NCBI RefSeq assembly: GCF_000400995.2
Contig: NZ_DF238944.1
Span: 1-64,000, forward strand
Direction of reading: 5' to 3'
Source of the DNA: Acidovorax sp. MR-S7
Lineage (GTDB): Bacteria > Pseudomonadota > Gammaproteobacteria > Burkholderiales > Burkholderiaceae_C
DNA: 64,000 nt
Part shown: piece after piece, positions 1 through 8,159 of the stretch
Position numbering within the stretch: position 1 is the stretch's first letter
Layout: each line of letters starts with the position of its first letter
Position numbers and translations under genes: made by a program
The notes under the pieces: generated by a model
What the model was told of the DNA's origin: nothing
What the model saw: the letters and a program-made list of their open reading frames with translations, nothing else
Database searches by the model: none

Positions 1-66
1 TGTGCTTACGGACAGGCCGGCTCGCGCCGGCGGTGGATTGTCCGTTTACACAAAATTCTGCACACC
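1..66. mobile_element. Possible end of an unidentified insertion sequence
   Basis: The first 66 bases do not continue the transposase reading frame homology that begins near base 69. They hold a perfect hairpin (GCCGGC at 16-21 and 26-31) and then an AT-richer stretch, 43-63, containing TTTACACAAAATTCTGC, which resembles from memory the terminal sequences of IS256-type elements. If so, a second element has cut the 5' part off the IS5-type transposase. The element is cut by the window edge, so its identity cannot be fixed here. Confidence 0.3.
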
Positions 67-68
67 CT

Positions 69-356
69 CTGGCCTGGGCCGATCAGGGCTACACGGGTGA
101 GGAGCCAAACCAGCAGGCCAGTGAGCACGGCATTGACCTGCAAATCGTCAAGCTGCCCGAGGCCAAGAAAGGCTTTGTGTTGTTGCCCAGGCGCTGGGTG
201 GTCGAGCGCAGCTTTGGCTGGCTGGCGCGCTTCAGAAGGCTCAGCCGCGACTACGAGAGACTGCCCCAGGTGCTCGCTGGGCTGCACTTCCTGATCTTCG
301 TGATCCTCATGTTGCCCAAGGCTGCGCCTGTCCTGGGCTCCGGAATAAGTTCATAA
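69..356 (+). pseudogene. IS5-family transposase, C-terminal remnant
   Basis: About 95 codons resembling the C-terminal end of IS5-family DDE transposases. Recognisable pieces are [10 protein letters not shown] near the start, then [20 protein letters not shown] and the E-containing [17 protein letters not shown] segment that carries the final catalytic Glu of the DDE triad. The N-terminal two thirds, with the first two acidic residues, are absent, and upstream sequence is unrelated. An open frame starts with GTG at 33, but its first dozen codons look like foreign sequence rather than transposase. It should be inactive. It marks an insertion-sequence graveyard at the edge of the window. Confidence 0.8.
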
Positions 357-496
357 CACGCTCTAGCTTTGCCCGCCTCTTGTAGCTCTCCTGCAATCAA
401 GCGCTTAGCCCGCTACGATCGTTGCTAGCGGCGAATGCCGCCTGCACCTGCCCTTTAGGGCTCACCGATACGCTTCACCAAGGAGACCCACCCCCC

Positions 497-895
497 ATGT
501 TCAGCCACGTCATGCTGGGAGCCAGCAACCCCGACCAATCCAAGCAGTTCTACGACGCCTTCCTCGGCGCCCTGGGCTGCAAGCCTGGCTTCACCGACCC
601 CAAGGGCCGCACCTTCTGGCGGCACGCGGGCAACACTTTCGCGATCTCCGCGCCCATCGACGGCGCGCCGGCCTGCCACGGCAACGGCGCCACGACGGGC
701 TTCGCGGCCGAGTCGCCCGCGCAGGTGGATGCGGCGCATGCGGCGGGCGTGGCTGCCGGCGGCGTGACCTGCGAAGACCCGCCGGGCTGGCGCGAGAACG
801 CTCCGGGCGGGCGGCTGTACCTGGCCTATCTGCGCGATCCGGCGGGCAACAAGCTGTGCGTGCTGCACCGCCCGCCTAAGCCAGCGGCCGCCTGA
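497..895 (+). CDS. VOC (glyoxalase-fold) family protein
   Basis: A 132-residue single-domain protein of the vicinal oxygen chelate superfamily. It begins with the typical first strand and helix (MFSHVMLGASNPDQSKQFYD) and closes with the usual RDPAGNKLCVLH strand. Members are metal-dependent lyases, isomerases or dioxygenases, or binding proteins; no substrate can be assigned. The frame is open from 422, but the ATG at 497 has an AAGGAGA ribosome site at 479-485 and starts exactly at the first conserved strand, so I chose it. It stands alone between the IS remnant and the SDR gene on the same strand. Confidence 0.85.
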   Translation: MFSHVMLGASNPDQSKQFYDAFLGALGCKPGFTDPKGRTFWRHAGNTFAISAPIDGAPACHGNGATTGFAAESPAQVDAAHAAGVAAGGVTCEDPPGWRENAPGGRLYLAYLRDPAGNKLCVLHRPPKPAAA

Positions 896-1018
896 AGGCG
901 CACGGCCTCTGGTAGTTTTCCCGGCCACGCACAATGGCCGGCGGCGGCGCCCTCGGGCGCCGTCGTGTTTTGGGGCCCGGGGCCCTATTTGCGAGAGACA
1001 CCAAAGGAGTGCGATTCC

Positions 1019-1780
1019 ATGCTTTTGTCCGATCAATGGGTGCTGGTCACGGGCGGCGCCCGGGGGCTGGGCCAGGCCATCACGCGTGCGCTGGCGCGCG
1101 AGGGCGCCGGGGTGGTCATCAACTACCACCGCAGCGATGCCGCCGCGCAGGCGCTGGCCGAGGAACTGGGGCCGCGCGCCATTGCGCTGCAGGCCGATGT
1201 GACCGATGCCGCCGCGGTGCAACGCCTCTTCGCCGCCGCGCGCGAGCGCACGGGCTCCGGTATCAACGCGGTGGTGAACAATGCGCTGGCGCAGTTCTCG
1301 TTCGACGGCGACGCGCGCCCCAAGCTGGGCGACATTGCCTGGGAGCGCTTCAGCCAGCAGATCGAGGGCGCGGTGAAGGGCGCGCTCAACACCATGCAGG
1401 CCGCGCTGCCCGCCATGCGCGCGCAGGGCTTCGGGCGCATCGTGAACGTGGGCACCAACCTGTTCCAGAACCCGGTGGTGCCCTACCACGACTACACGGC
1501 CGCCAAGGCGGCGCTGCTCTCGCTCACGCGCACGGCGGCGAACGATCTGGGGCCTCATGGGATCACGGTGAACATGGTCTCGGGCGGGCTGCTGCGCACC
1601 ACCGATGCGAGCAGCGCCACGCCCGAGGCGGTGTTCGACCTGATCGCCAGCCTCACCCCGCTGCGCCGCGTGACCACGCCGGCCGAGTTCGCCGACGCGG
1701 TGCTCTTTTTCCTCTCGCCTTGGGCGCGCGCGGTGACGGGGCAGAACCTCGTGGTCGACAGCGGCCTCGTGAAGGATTGA
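1019..1780 (+). CDS. SDR-family NAD(P)-dependent oxidoreductase (FabG-like)
   Basis: A 253-residue classical short-chain dehydrogenase/reductase. It has the dinucleotide motif TGGARGLG near residues 10-17, a variant of the NNAG motif (VNNALA), and the catalytic Tyr and Lys in YHDYTAAK with a Thr/Asn-rich segment ahead of it. The C-terminal SGLVKD ending is typical of 3-oxoacyl-ACP reductase-like members. The ATG at 1019 follows AAAGGAG at 1003-1009; an in-frame start at 965 would add 18 poorly conserved residues. The glutathione transferase gene starts 2 bp after its stop, so the two are probably co-translated. The substrate is unknown. Confidence 0.9.
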   Translation: MLLSDQWVLVTGGARGLGQAITRALAREGAGVVINYHRSDAAAQALAEELGPRAIALQADVTDAAAVQRLFAAARERTGSGINAVVNNALAQFSFDGDARPKLGDIAWERFSQQIEGAVKGALNTMQAALPAMRAQGFGRIVNVGTNLFQNPVVPYHDYTAAKAALLSLTRTAANDLGPHGITVNMVSGGLLRTTDASSATPEAVFDLIASLTPLRRVTTPAEFADAVLFFLSPWARAVTGQNLVVDSGLVKD

Positions 1781-1782
1781 CC

Positions 1783-2481
1783 ATGGCTCTCACCCACCCC
1801 ATCACGGCCAAGTGGCCCGCCCAGCACCCCGACCGCCTGCAGCTCTACTCGCTGCCCACGCCCAACGGCGTGAAGGTGTCGATCGCGCTGGAGGAGATGG
1901 CGCTGCCTTACGAGGCGCACCTGGTCAGCTTCGAGAAGAACGACCAGTTCTCGCCCGAGTTCCTCTCGCTCAACCCGAACAACAAGATCCCCGCCATCCT
2001 CGACCCCCATGGTCCGGGCGGCCAGCCGCTGGCGCTGTTCGAGACTGGCGCCATCCTGTGGTACCTGGCCGAGAAGACCGGGCGCTTCCTGCCCGCAGAC
2101 GCGGCCGCGCGCTACGAGACGCTGCAGTGGCTCATGTGGCAGATGGGCGGGCTGGGGCCGATGTTCGGCCAGCTCGGGTTCTTCCACAAGTTCGCGGGCA
2201 AGGACTACGAGGACAAGCGCCCGCGCGACCGCTACGTGGCCGAGTCCAAGCGCCTGCTGGGCGTGCTGGAGCAGCGCCTGGCGGGCCGCGACTGGATCAT
2301 GGGTGGCGAATACACCATCGCCGACATGGCCGTGTTCCCCTGGGTGCGCAACCTCGTGGGCTTCTACGGCGCGGGCGAGCTGGTGGGCTTCGATGCCTTC
2401 CCCAACGTGCAGCGCGTGCTGGCCGCGTTCGTGGCACGGCCTGCCGTGCAGCGTGGTCTTGAGGTGCCGCCGCGCGGCTGA
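1783..2481 (+). CDS. Glutathione S-transferase, YghU/YfcG-like (nu class)
   Basis: A 232-residue cytosolic glutathione transferase. The N-terminal thioredoxin-like half carries LPTPNGVKVSIALEE, where the Thr-Pro-Asn segment is characteristic of the YfcG/YghU type that uses Thr/Asn rather than Tyr or Ser at the active site, followed by NPNNKIPA (the cis-Pro loop) and the FETGAILWYLAE glutathione-binding helix. The helical C-terminal half includes YTIADMAVFPWV. Family members show disulfide reductase and peroxidase activity with two glutathiones. The ATG lies 2 bp after the SDR stop codon. A palindromic repeat follows directly. Confidence 0.9.
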   Translation: MALTHPITAKWPAQHPDRLQLYSLPTPNGVKVSIALEEMALPYEAHLVSFEKNDQFSPEFLSLNPNNKIPAILDPHGPGGQPLALFETGAILWYLAEKTGRFLPADAAARYETLQWLMWQMGGLGPMFGQLGFFHKFAGKDYEDKRPRDRYVAESKRLLGVLEQRLAGRDWIMGGEYTIADMAVFPWVRNLVGFYGAGELVGFDAFPNVQRVLAAFVARPAVQRGLEVPPRG

Positions 2482-2540
2482 GGAATAGCAGCCAAAACCG
2501 GCTGCAGCGCTTGTCCATCAAGCGCGAGCAGCTATGGTTT
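2482..2540 (-). repeat. Palindromic gene-end repeat, copy 1 (reverse orientation)
   Basis: Core stem GCGCTTG/CAAGCGC at 2507-2525 with TCCAT loop. It fills the space between two convergent genes. Its GCTATGG segment contains the TAG stop codon (2532-2534) of the minus-strand ligase gene, so it reads in the forward sense relative to that gene. Confidence 0.85.
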
Positions 2541-4619
2541 TGATACTTCTACCAGCGCATCCACCACCACGGCGCCTTCGCCCGCGGCACCCACCATCAC
2601 CGGGTTGAGGTCCAGCGACGCGATGGTGCCGCGCGCGCCCGCGATCACCTGGCCCACGGCCACGGCGATGCGCGAGAGGGCGGCCACGTCCAGCGGCGGC
2701 TCGCCGCGCACGCCATCGAGCAGCGGCGCGATGCGCAGCGTGCGCAGCGCCGCCTGCACCTGCTCCTCGGAGAACGGCGGCAGCAGCACGGCGCAGTCCT
2801 TGAGCGCCTCGACGTACTTGCCGCCGTCGCCCACCACGACCACGGGGCCGAACACCGGGTCGATGCGCGCACCCACCATGAACTCGCGCCGGGCCTTGCG
2901 CGTGGCGGCCACGATCACGCCGTCGCGCTGCACGCCCATCGCATCCATCCTGGCCCAGAAGCGCTCGAACAGCTCGGCGGCCTGCTCGCGCGTCTGCACG
3001 CCCAGGGCCACCAGGCCATGCTCGGACTTGTGCGGCACCTCGGCCGAGCAGGCCTTGACGACCGCGGGCGCGCCGATGGCGTCGAACGCGGCGCGCGCTT
3101 CGTCGGCCGTGCGGCACAGGTGCATGGGCACGGTGGGCACGCCGTGGCGCGCCAGCAGGCCCAGGCTGTCCACCTCGTTGAGAAAGCCCTGGGCGCCGGC
3201 GGGCACCTGCACGTCGGGCAGCGTCGGCCAGGCGGCGCGCGGCGCGCGCATCAGCGCCGTGTGGCCCGCCACCTGGGCCAGCACGGCGATGGCCTCGCCC
3301 TCGTTGGGGAAGGTGGCGATGCCGTGGGCGCGGAAGGGCGCGGCCACGCTCTCCTGCCACGCGGCCACGGCCACGGGTTTGCCGGCGGCGGCCTCGAACG
3401 CGGCGGCGTCGCGCGCGAACCGATCCACGTCGTAGCCCGCGCCGGCCACGGGGATGTTCAGGAAGAACAGGTCGGCCGCCGGGTCTTGCGCCACGGCGGG
3501 CAGCACGTCGCCGAACAGGCCGCTGTTGGACAGCAGCGCGGCGGTCACGTCGATGGGGTTGCTCGCGGTGGCGAAGCCCGGCAGCTTGGAGGCCACGGCG
3601 GCCTGCGTGGCGTCGCTCAGCGGCGCCAGCGCCAGGCCCGCGTCGTCGGCTGCGTCGGCACCCATCACGCAGCTCGCGCCGGAGTTGCTGATGACCACCA
3701 GGCGCCGCCCCTCGGGCCGCCAGCCCTTCAGGTAGGCGTGCGCGGCGCGCGCCTGCTCGTGCGGGTCGCGCACGCGCCAGATGCCGTGGTGCTGGAAGAA
3801 GGCGTCCACCGTGCGGTCTTCGTTGGCCAGCGCGCCGGTGTGCGACGACGCGGCCTTCTGCCCGCCCGCCGTGCGCCCGGCCTTCACGGCGACGATGGGC
3901 AGGTCGCGCTCGCGAGCATAGGCGGCGGTGGCGGCCAGCATCTCGGGCTGGGCGATGTTCTCCAGGTACAGCAGCAGCAGCTTCACGTCGGGGTCGTGGG
4001 CCACGGCCCAGGCCATCTCGGCGACGGTCACGTCGGCCTCGTTGCCCGTGGCGTGCACGTGGCGCACGCCCAGGCCGCGCCCGCGCAGCAGGCCGTAGGC
4101 CATGGCGCTCATGCCGCCGCTCTGGCTCACGATGCCCACGGGGCCGTCCATGGGCGGCACCTCGATGAACATGGTGGAAAAGCCCGCGATGGCGCCGGTG
4201 CCGAAGTTGGCCAGGCCCTGCGTGTTGGGGCCATACAGGCGCATGCCCGCGGCGCGGGCCTTGGCCACCATGTGGTCTTGCAGCTCGCGCCCGGCGGGGC
4301 CCGTCTCGCCGAAGCCCGAGGCGATGACCACGGCGCCCTTCACGCCGCGCGCGGCGCATTCCTCCACGGCGGCCACGGTCTTGTCGCCGCCCAGGGCGAT
4401 CACGGCGAGGTCGGGCACCTCGGGCAGCGCGGCCAGCGACGCGTAGCTCCTGTGGCCCTGGATTTCCTCGCGCGCCGGGTTGATGGGATAGACGGCGCCC
4501 CGGTAGCCGTGGCGCTGCATGTAGTGGATGGGGCGCCCGCCGATCTTGTGGATGTTCTCGGACGCGCCAATGATGGCGACCGAGCGCGGGTCGAGGGCGG
4601 AGACGAGCAGGTCTTGCAT
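2532..4619 (-). CDS. ADP-forming acyl-CoA ligase (acetate--CoA ligase family)
   Basis: A 695-residue fused alpha/beta ADP-forming acyl-CoA synthetase. The CoA-binding domain is at the N-terminus (DPRSVAIIGASENIHKIGG, then YPINP). Two succinyl-CoA-ligase-like domains follow, with the phosphorylated-His segment SSHTGALA. A C-terminal ATP-grasp domain has KSEHGLV and ends in SLDLNPVMV. Such enzymes reversibly make acyl-CoA from acid, CoA and ATP. The ATG at 4619 begins MQDLLVSALDPRSV; the open frame extends to 4721, but those 34 residues are unlike the family. It is the last gene of the IclR-led minus-strand unit, separated from the Bug gene by 149 bp that include a repeat. Its substrate is probably the acid imported or cleaved by that pathway. 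Confidence 0.9.
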   Translation of the reverse strand: MQDLLVSALDPRSVAIIGASENIHKIGGRPIHYMQRHGYRGAVYPINPAREEIQGHRSYASLAALPEVPDLAVIALGGDKTVAAVEECAARGVKGAVVIASGFGETGPAGRELQDHMVAKARAAGMRLYGPNTQGLANFGTGAIAGFSTMFIEVPPMDGPVGIVSQSGGMSAMAYGLLRGRGLGVRHVHATGNEADVTVAEMAWAVAHDPDVKLLLLYLENIAQPEMLAATAAYARERDLPIVAVKAGRTAGGQKAASSHTGALANEDRTVDAFFQHHGIWRVRDPHEQARAAHAYLKGWRPEGRRLVVISNSGASCVMGADAADDAGLALAPLSDATQAAVASKLPGFATASNPIDVTAALLSNSGLFGDVLPAVAQDPAADLFFLNIPVAGAGYDVDRFARDAAAFEAAAGKPVAVAAWQESVAAPFRAHGIATFPNEGEAIAVLAQVAGHTALMRAPRAAWPTLPDVQVPAGAQGFLNEVDSLGLLARHGVPTVPMHLCRTADEARAAFDAIGAPAVVKACSAEVPHKSEHGLVALGVQTREQAAELFERFWARMDAMGVQRDGVIVAATRKARREFMVGARIDPVFGPVVVVGDGGKYVEALKDCAVLLPPFSEEQVQAALRTLRIAPLLDGVRGEPPLDVAALSRIAVAVGQVIAGARGTIASLDLNPVMVGAAGEGAVVVDALVEVSKP

Positions 4620-4689
4620 TGCAGTTACGTGTATCTCAGTTGTCGAAGAGCCATGACGCGCAACCCGTGAAACCGGCGCAACCCGGGCG

Positions 4690-4771
4690 AGGGCCGCCGT
4701 GCAAGGGCCGCCCCGCCGCACTGGCGGCGTCCCCCTTCCAGGGGGAAGGCGCGAAGCGACTGAGGGGGTTA
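4690..4771 (-). repeat. Intergenic hairpin repeat, second type (CCCCCTTCCAGGGGGAAGG)
   Basis: A GC-rich element with the hairpin CCCCCTTCCAGGGGG (4731-4745) and a tail GCGAAGCGACTGAGGGGGTTA. Read on the minus strand it begins TAACCCCCTCAG, and that TAA is the stop codon of the Bug gene at 4769. I recall near-identical elements downstream of many genes in Acidovorax-like genomes. No other copy is seen in this window. Confidence 0.6.
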
Positions 4772-5746
4772 GTCAATTTTTGCGCCGGAGGTCTTGACCA
4801 CCTTGCCCCACTTGTCCACCTCGGCCTGCAGGAATTTGCCGTAGGCGGCGGGGGTGTCCCACGCGGCGGAGAAGCCCTGGGCCTCGAAGCGCTGCTTCAC
4901 TTCGGGGTTCTCCAGCACCTTCTTCAGCTCCGCGTTCAGGCGGTTCACCACCTCGGGCGGCGTGCCGGCCGGGGCCAGCAGGCCGTTCCAGGCGATGGCC
5001 TCGTAGCCGGGCAGGCCCGATTCGGCCACGGTGGGAATGTCGGGCGCGCTGGGCGAGCGCTGGCTGCTGGTGACGGCCAGGGCCTTGAGCTTGCCGGCCT
5101 TCACGTGCGGCATGGACGAGAGCATGGTGTCGAACATCAGGTCGGCCTGGCCGCCCATCACGTCGGTGAGCGCGGGCGCGCTGCCCTTGTAGGGCACGTG
5201 GGCCATCTTCACGCCGGCCATGGCGCTGAACAGCTCGGCCGACAGGTGCGTGGACTGGCCGTTGCCCGACGAGGCGTAGTTGAGGCCGCCCTGCCTGGAC
5301 TTGGCCAGCGCGATCAGCTCCTTCACGTTGTTCGCGGGCGTGGCGGGGCTGGTCACGATGACCAGCGGGCCGCTGGTGAGCTGCGAGATGGGCGCGAAGT
5401 CCTTGGTGATGGAGTAGTTGAGCTTGGCGAACAGCGAGGGGTTGATGGCGTGCGCCGTGGTGGCCACGACCAGCGTGTAGCCGTCGGGCGCGCTGCGGGC
5501 CACGGCCTCGGCGCCGATGTTGGCGCCCGCGCCGGGGCGGTTGTCCACCACGAAGGGCTGGCCCATCTGCTCCTGGAGCTTCTGCGCCACCACGCGCGCC
5601 ACGATGTCGGTGGGGCCGCCCGGCGGGTAGGGCACGACGAGCTTCACGGGCTTGTCGGGGTAGCCGCTAGCCCAGGCGAGCGGGGCGGCGCACAGGGCGG
5701 CGCAGGCGATGCCGATCCAGCGGCGGCGGGAGGGAATGGGATGCAT
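4769..5746 (-). CDS. Bug-family tripartite tricarboxylate (TTT) substrate-binding protein
   Basis: A 325-residue periplasmic receptor of the Bug/TctC family. A Tat/Sec-like leader with twin Arg/Lys (SRRRWIGIACAAL) ends near AWA-SGYP, and the mature part starts with the hallmark YPDKPVKLVVPYPPGGPTD. Further family motifs are VVDNRPGAGANIG, SAPDGYTL, HVPYKG and PTVAESGLPGY. These proteins bind carboxylates or aromatic acids. No TctA or TctB membrane gene is nearby, so it must pair with components encoded elsewhere or act in sensing. AAGGAG precedes the ATG. It sits 24 bp after the DUF35 gene, within the IclR-thiolase unit. Confidence 0.93.
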   Translation of the reverse strand: MHPIPSRRRWIGIACAALCAAPLAWASGYPDKPVKLVVPYPPGGPTDIVARVVAQKLQEQMGQPFVVDNRPGAGANIGAEAVARSAPDGYTLVVATTAHAINPSLFAKLNYSITKDFAPISQLTSGPLVIVTSPATPANNVKELIALAKSRQGGLNYASSGNGQSTHLSAELFSAMAGVKMAHVPYKGSAPALTDVMGGQADLMFDTMLSSMPHVKAGKLKALAVTSSQRSPSAPDIPTVAESGLPGYEAIAWNGLLAPAGTPPEVVNRLNAELKKVLENPEVKQRFEAQGFSAAWDTPAAYGKFLQAEVDKWGKVVKTSGAKID

Positions 5747-5770
5747 GGCGTGTCTCCTTGGGTTGTGGTG

Positions 5771-6130
5771 TCAGTCGATGGGGGAAAAGCGCAGCAGCGG
5801 GCGGCCCTGGTGCTCGAAGAATCCGGCGCGCACGCGCTGGCCGATCTGCGTGCCAGGCAGCGCATGGCCCATGAGGCGCGGGCCTTCGTCCAGCGCCACG
5901 ATCACCAGCGTGTAGGGCGCGAGCGGGCGGAAGTCGTCGGACGGCGCGCGCGCCACCACCGTGGCGGCGCGCACAGTGGCGGTGCCCGCGGCGTCATGCC
6001 AGCGCAGGTCTTCGTGGCCGCAGCGCTGGCAGGCGTGGCGCGCCAGGGTCTGGGCGTGGCCGCAGGCGGCGCAGCGTTGCAAGCGGACCACGCCCGCGCG
6101 CAGGCCGTCGTTGAAGGGGGCGGCAAGCAT
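5771..6130 (-). CDS. DUF35 / OB-fold zinc-ribbon protein, partner of the thiolase-fold enzyme
   Basis: A 119-residue protein with an N-terminal rubredoxin-like zinc ribbon (CAAC, then CQRC twelve residues later) and a C-terminal OB fold (YTLVIVALDEGPRLMGH). Proteins of this family bind thiolase-fold enzymes, for example ChsH2's DUF35 domain with the steroid side-chain aldolase Ltp2, or the archaeal thiolase/HMG-CoA synthase complex. All four metal-binding Cys are present. The ATG lies only 2 bp after the thiolase stop (TGACCATG), as expected for an obligate complex. The start at 6130 is the only one that gives a family-like length; the frame upstream is antisense shadow. Confidence 0.88.
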   Translation of the reverse strand: MLAAPFNDGLRAGVVRLQRCAACGHAQTLARHACQRCGHEDLRWHDAAGTATVRAATVVARAPSDDFRPLAPYTLVIVALDEGPRLMGHALPGTQIGQRVRAGFFEHQGRPLLRFSPID

Positions 6131-6132
6131 GG

Positions 6133-7287
6133 TCAGTTCTCCCGCGAAAGGATGAGGCTCACGTGCGAGGACATCACGCCCCCGTCGGCATGCACGAAGG
6201 CGCGGCGCGGCGCGCGGATCTGGCGCTCGCCTGCCTGGCCCGTCATCTGGCGCCAGGCTTCTACCGCGTGCCCCATGCCGCCGGCCACGCCGCAGTGGCC
6301 GAACGACAGCAGTCCGCCGTGCGTGTTGAGCGGCAGCGCGCCCGTGGGCGCGAAGTCGCCCGCGCGGGCCCGCGCGGCGGCGCCGCCGCGCGGGGCGAAG
6401 CCGATCTCTTCGAGCAGCATCACCAGCGTGATCGTGAACGAGTCGTAGATGCCCAGGTAGTCGATATCGGCCTGGGCCAGTCCCGCCTCGGTGAACGCCT
6501 GCGCGGCGGCCTCGCCCGCGCCGCACTGCATCACGTCGGCCATCGCCGTGAGGTGCTGGTGGCGGTGCGCCTGGCCCGCGCCCGCCATGCGGATGGGTGC
6601 GTGCGGGCCGGGCTCGGCGGAGACGACGAGCGCCATGGCGCCGTCCGAGATCGGGCAGCAGTCCAGCAGCGACAGCGGCGCGGCGATGGGCTTGGAGGCC
6701 AGCACCTCGGCCTGCGTGATGGGCGTGCGCAGGTGGGCTTCGGGGTGGCGCGCGGCGTTGGCGCGCATGAGCACGGCGAACTCCGCCAGGTCGGCGCGGG
6801 TGACGCCCGTGCGCTGCATGTATTCCGAGGCCATGAGCGCGTAGTAGGCGGGCACGCTGGCGCCATTGGGCACCTCGTAGTCCGCGTCGCCCACCTGGGC
6901 CAGGGTCTGGATGGCGCTGTCGCGCGACTGGCCCGTGAGGCGGTTCTCGCCCGCCACCACCAGCACGTTGCGGCAGCGGCCCGCGCGTACCAGCTCGCGC
7001 GCGGCCATGAGCATGGCCGCGCCCGTGGCGCCGCCCAGCTGCATGCCGTGCGCGTAGCGCGGCGCCAGGCCCAGGCGCTCGCACAGCAGCGTGGACAGCA
7101 TCAGGTGCGGCAGCGTGGTGGCGTAGCCGCAGAGCACGCCGTCGATGTCGCCGCGCGCAAGCCCGCTGCTCTCCAGCGCCTGCCGCGTGGCGGCAGCCAT
7201 CAGGTCGATCGGGCCCTGGCCCTCGTGGCGGCCGAAGGGGATGCTGCCCGCGCCGCGCAGCCACGCGGTGGGGGTGGGGGGTGTCAT
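6133..7287 (-). CDS. Thiolase-fold protein of the SCP-x/lipid-transfer type lacking the nucleophilic Cys
   Basis: A 384-residue thiolase-fold enzyme resembling SCP-x and Ltp-type members. Where thiolases carry the acylated Cys in a CxSG segment, this protein reads QLGGATG (residues 83-89), so Gly86 stands at the Cys position. The later segment is NTHGGLLSFGHCGVAGG, which keeps the catalytic His and has Cys beside it. Loss of the nucleophile with a DUF35 partner is what is seen in Ltp2-type retro-aldolases, so carbon-carbon cleavage of a beta-hydroxyacyl-CoA is a reasonable alternative to classical thiolysis. Its ATG overlaps the iclR stop by 4 bp (ATGA). The exact reaction is inferred. Confidence 0.85.
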   Translation of the reverse strand: MTPPTPTAWLRGAGSIPFGRHEGQGPIDLMAAATRQALESSGLARGDIDGVLCGYATTLPHLMLSTLLCERLGLAPRYAHGMQLGGATGAAMLMAARELVRAGRCRNVLVVAGENRLTGQSRDSAIQTLAQVGDADYEVPNGASVPAYYALMASEYMQRTGVTRADLAEFAVLMRANAARHPEAHLRTPITQAEVLASKPIAAPLSLLDCCPISDGAMALVVSAEPGPHAPIRMAGAGQAHRHQHLTAMADVMQCGAGEAAAQAFTEAGLAQADIDYLGIYDSFTITLVMLLEEIGFAPRGGAAARARAGDFAPTGALPLNTHGGLLSFGHCGVAGGMGHAVEAWRQMTGQAGERQIRAPRRAFVHADGGVMSSHVSLILSREN

Positions 7288-8126
7288 CGTGCGGTCTCCT
7301 TGGTGTGGCGGGTGGCCGCCATGCTGGTGCGCATGGCCTCGGCCCAGCGCACCTGGCAGACGGTGGACTCGTGCAGCAGCGCCTGGGCCAGCGCCGCTTC
7401 GCGCGAGAGGATGCGATCGTTCAGCGCGGCGATGCTCAGCGCCGCCACGGGGCGGCCCTCGGGGTCGAGGATGGGCACGGCGATGCCGCCCATGCGCTCG
7501 ATCACCACGTCCAGCAGCACGACGTGGCCGCGCTCGCGCGCGTCGGCGATGCGCTCGCGCAGCAGCGCGGGCGTGATGCGCGGGTAGCGGCCCATCTGGC
7601 CGGCCAGGATGTCCAGCGCCGCCTCGCGCTCGGCCTCGGGCATCCAGGCCAGCAGCGCCAGGCTGCCCGCGCCCGCGCCCAGCGGCCGGCGGCTACCCAC
7701 GCGCAGGTAGTTGGCGCGGATAGGGTAGGTGCCTTCCTCCACGTCGATGCACAGCGACTCCACGCCGCTGGGGATGGAGAGCACCACGCTGTCCTCGAAC
7801 CGCCCCACCAGCCGCAGCAGGCTGGGGCGCGCGAGCGAACGCGGGTCGAACCGCCGCAGCGCCGCGGCGCCCAGCACCATCAGCTCGGGCCCGAGCGAGA
7901 ACTGCTTGCTCTGCGCGTCGCGCATCACGAAGCCGCCCTGCACCATCACCTCCAGCAGGCGCAGCGCGGTGGCCTTGTCCAGGTCGGCCGCGGCGGCGAT
8001 GTCGGTCAGGCGGGCGTTGCCGCCCTCGGACATCACCCGCAGCACGCGCATGGCGCGCTCCACGGTGGACGTGCTGCCGCCGGGCGGGGGGATCACCACG
8101 GCTTTGGGACGGGTTGAAGGGGGCAT
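7284..8126 (-). CDS. IclR-family transcriptional regulator
   Basis: A 280-residue regulator. An N-terminal winged helix-turn-helix (STVERAMRVLRVMSEGGNARLTDIAAA, then DKATALRLLEVM) is followed by the IclR effector-binding domain (DSVVLSIPSG, RVGSRRPLGAGAGSLALLA, IAVPILDPEGRPVAALSI). IclR proteins usually control an adjacent catabolic operon in response to its substrate or an intermediate. The ATG at 8126 matches the family start; a TTG at 8165 would add 13 residues but lies inside the predicted promoter and operator. It is the first gene of the thiolase/DUF35/Bug/ligase unit and overlaps the thiolase start by 4 bp. Confidence 0.9.
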   Translation of the reverse strand: MPPSTRPKAVVIPPPGGSTSTVERAMRVLRVMSEGGNARLTDIAAAADLDKATALRLLEVMVQGGFVMRDAQSKQFSLGPELMVLGAAALRRFDPRSLARPSLLRLVGRFEDSVVLSIPSGVESLCIDVEEGTYPIRANYLRVGSRRPLGAGAGSLALLAWMPEAEREAALDILAGQMGRYPRITPALLRERIADARERGHVVLLDVVIERMGGIAVPILDPEGRPVAALSIAALNDRILSREAALAQALLHESTVCQVRWAEAMRTSMAATRHTKETAR

Positions 8127-8159
8127 GGGCGTGTTTCTTTGGTTGAAACGTCGTTCGGC

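Noticed and set aside
360-420. Possible fourteenth copy of the palindromic repeat (ATCAAGCGCTTAG)
   Set aside because: Only one arm is recognisable, and neither the ATAGCT nor the GGAGGCCGATTT part is present.
3018-4670. Long plus-strand open frame opposite the ligase gene
   Set aside because: It is antisense to a clear 695-residue enzyme, is rich in His/Gly/Arg low-complexity sequence and has no domain; long shadow frames are expected at this GC content.
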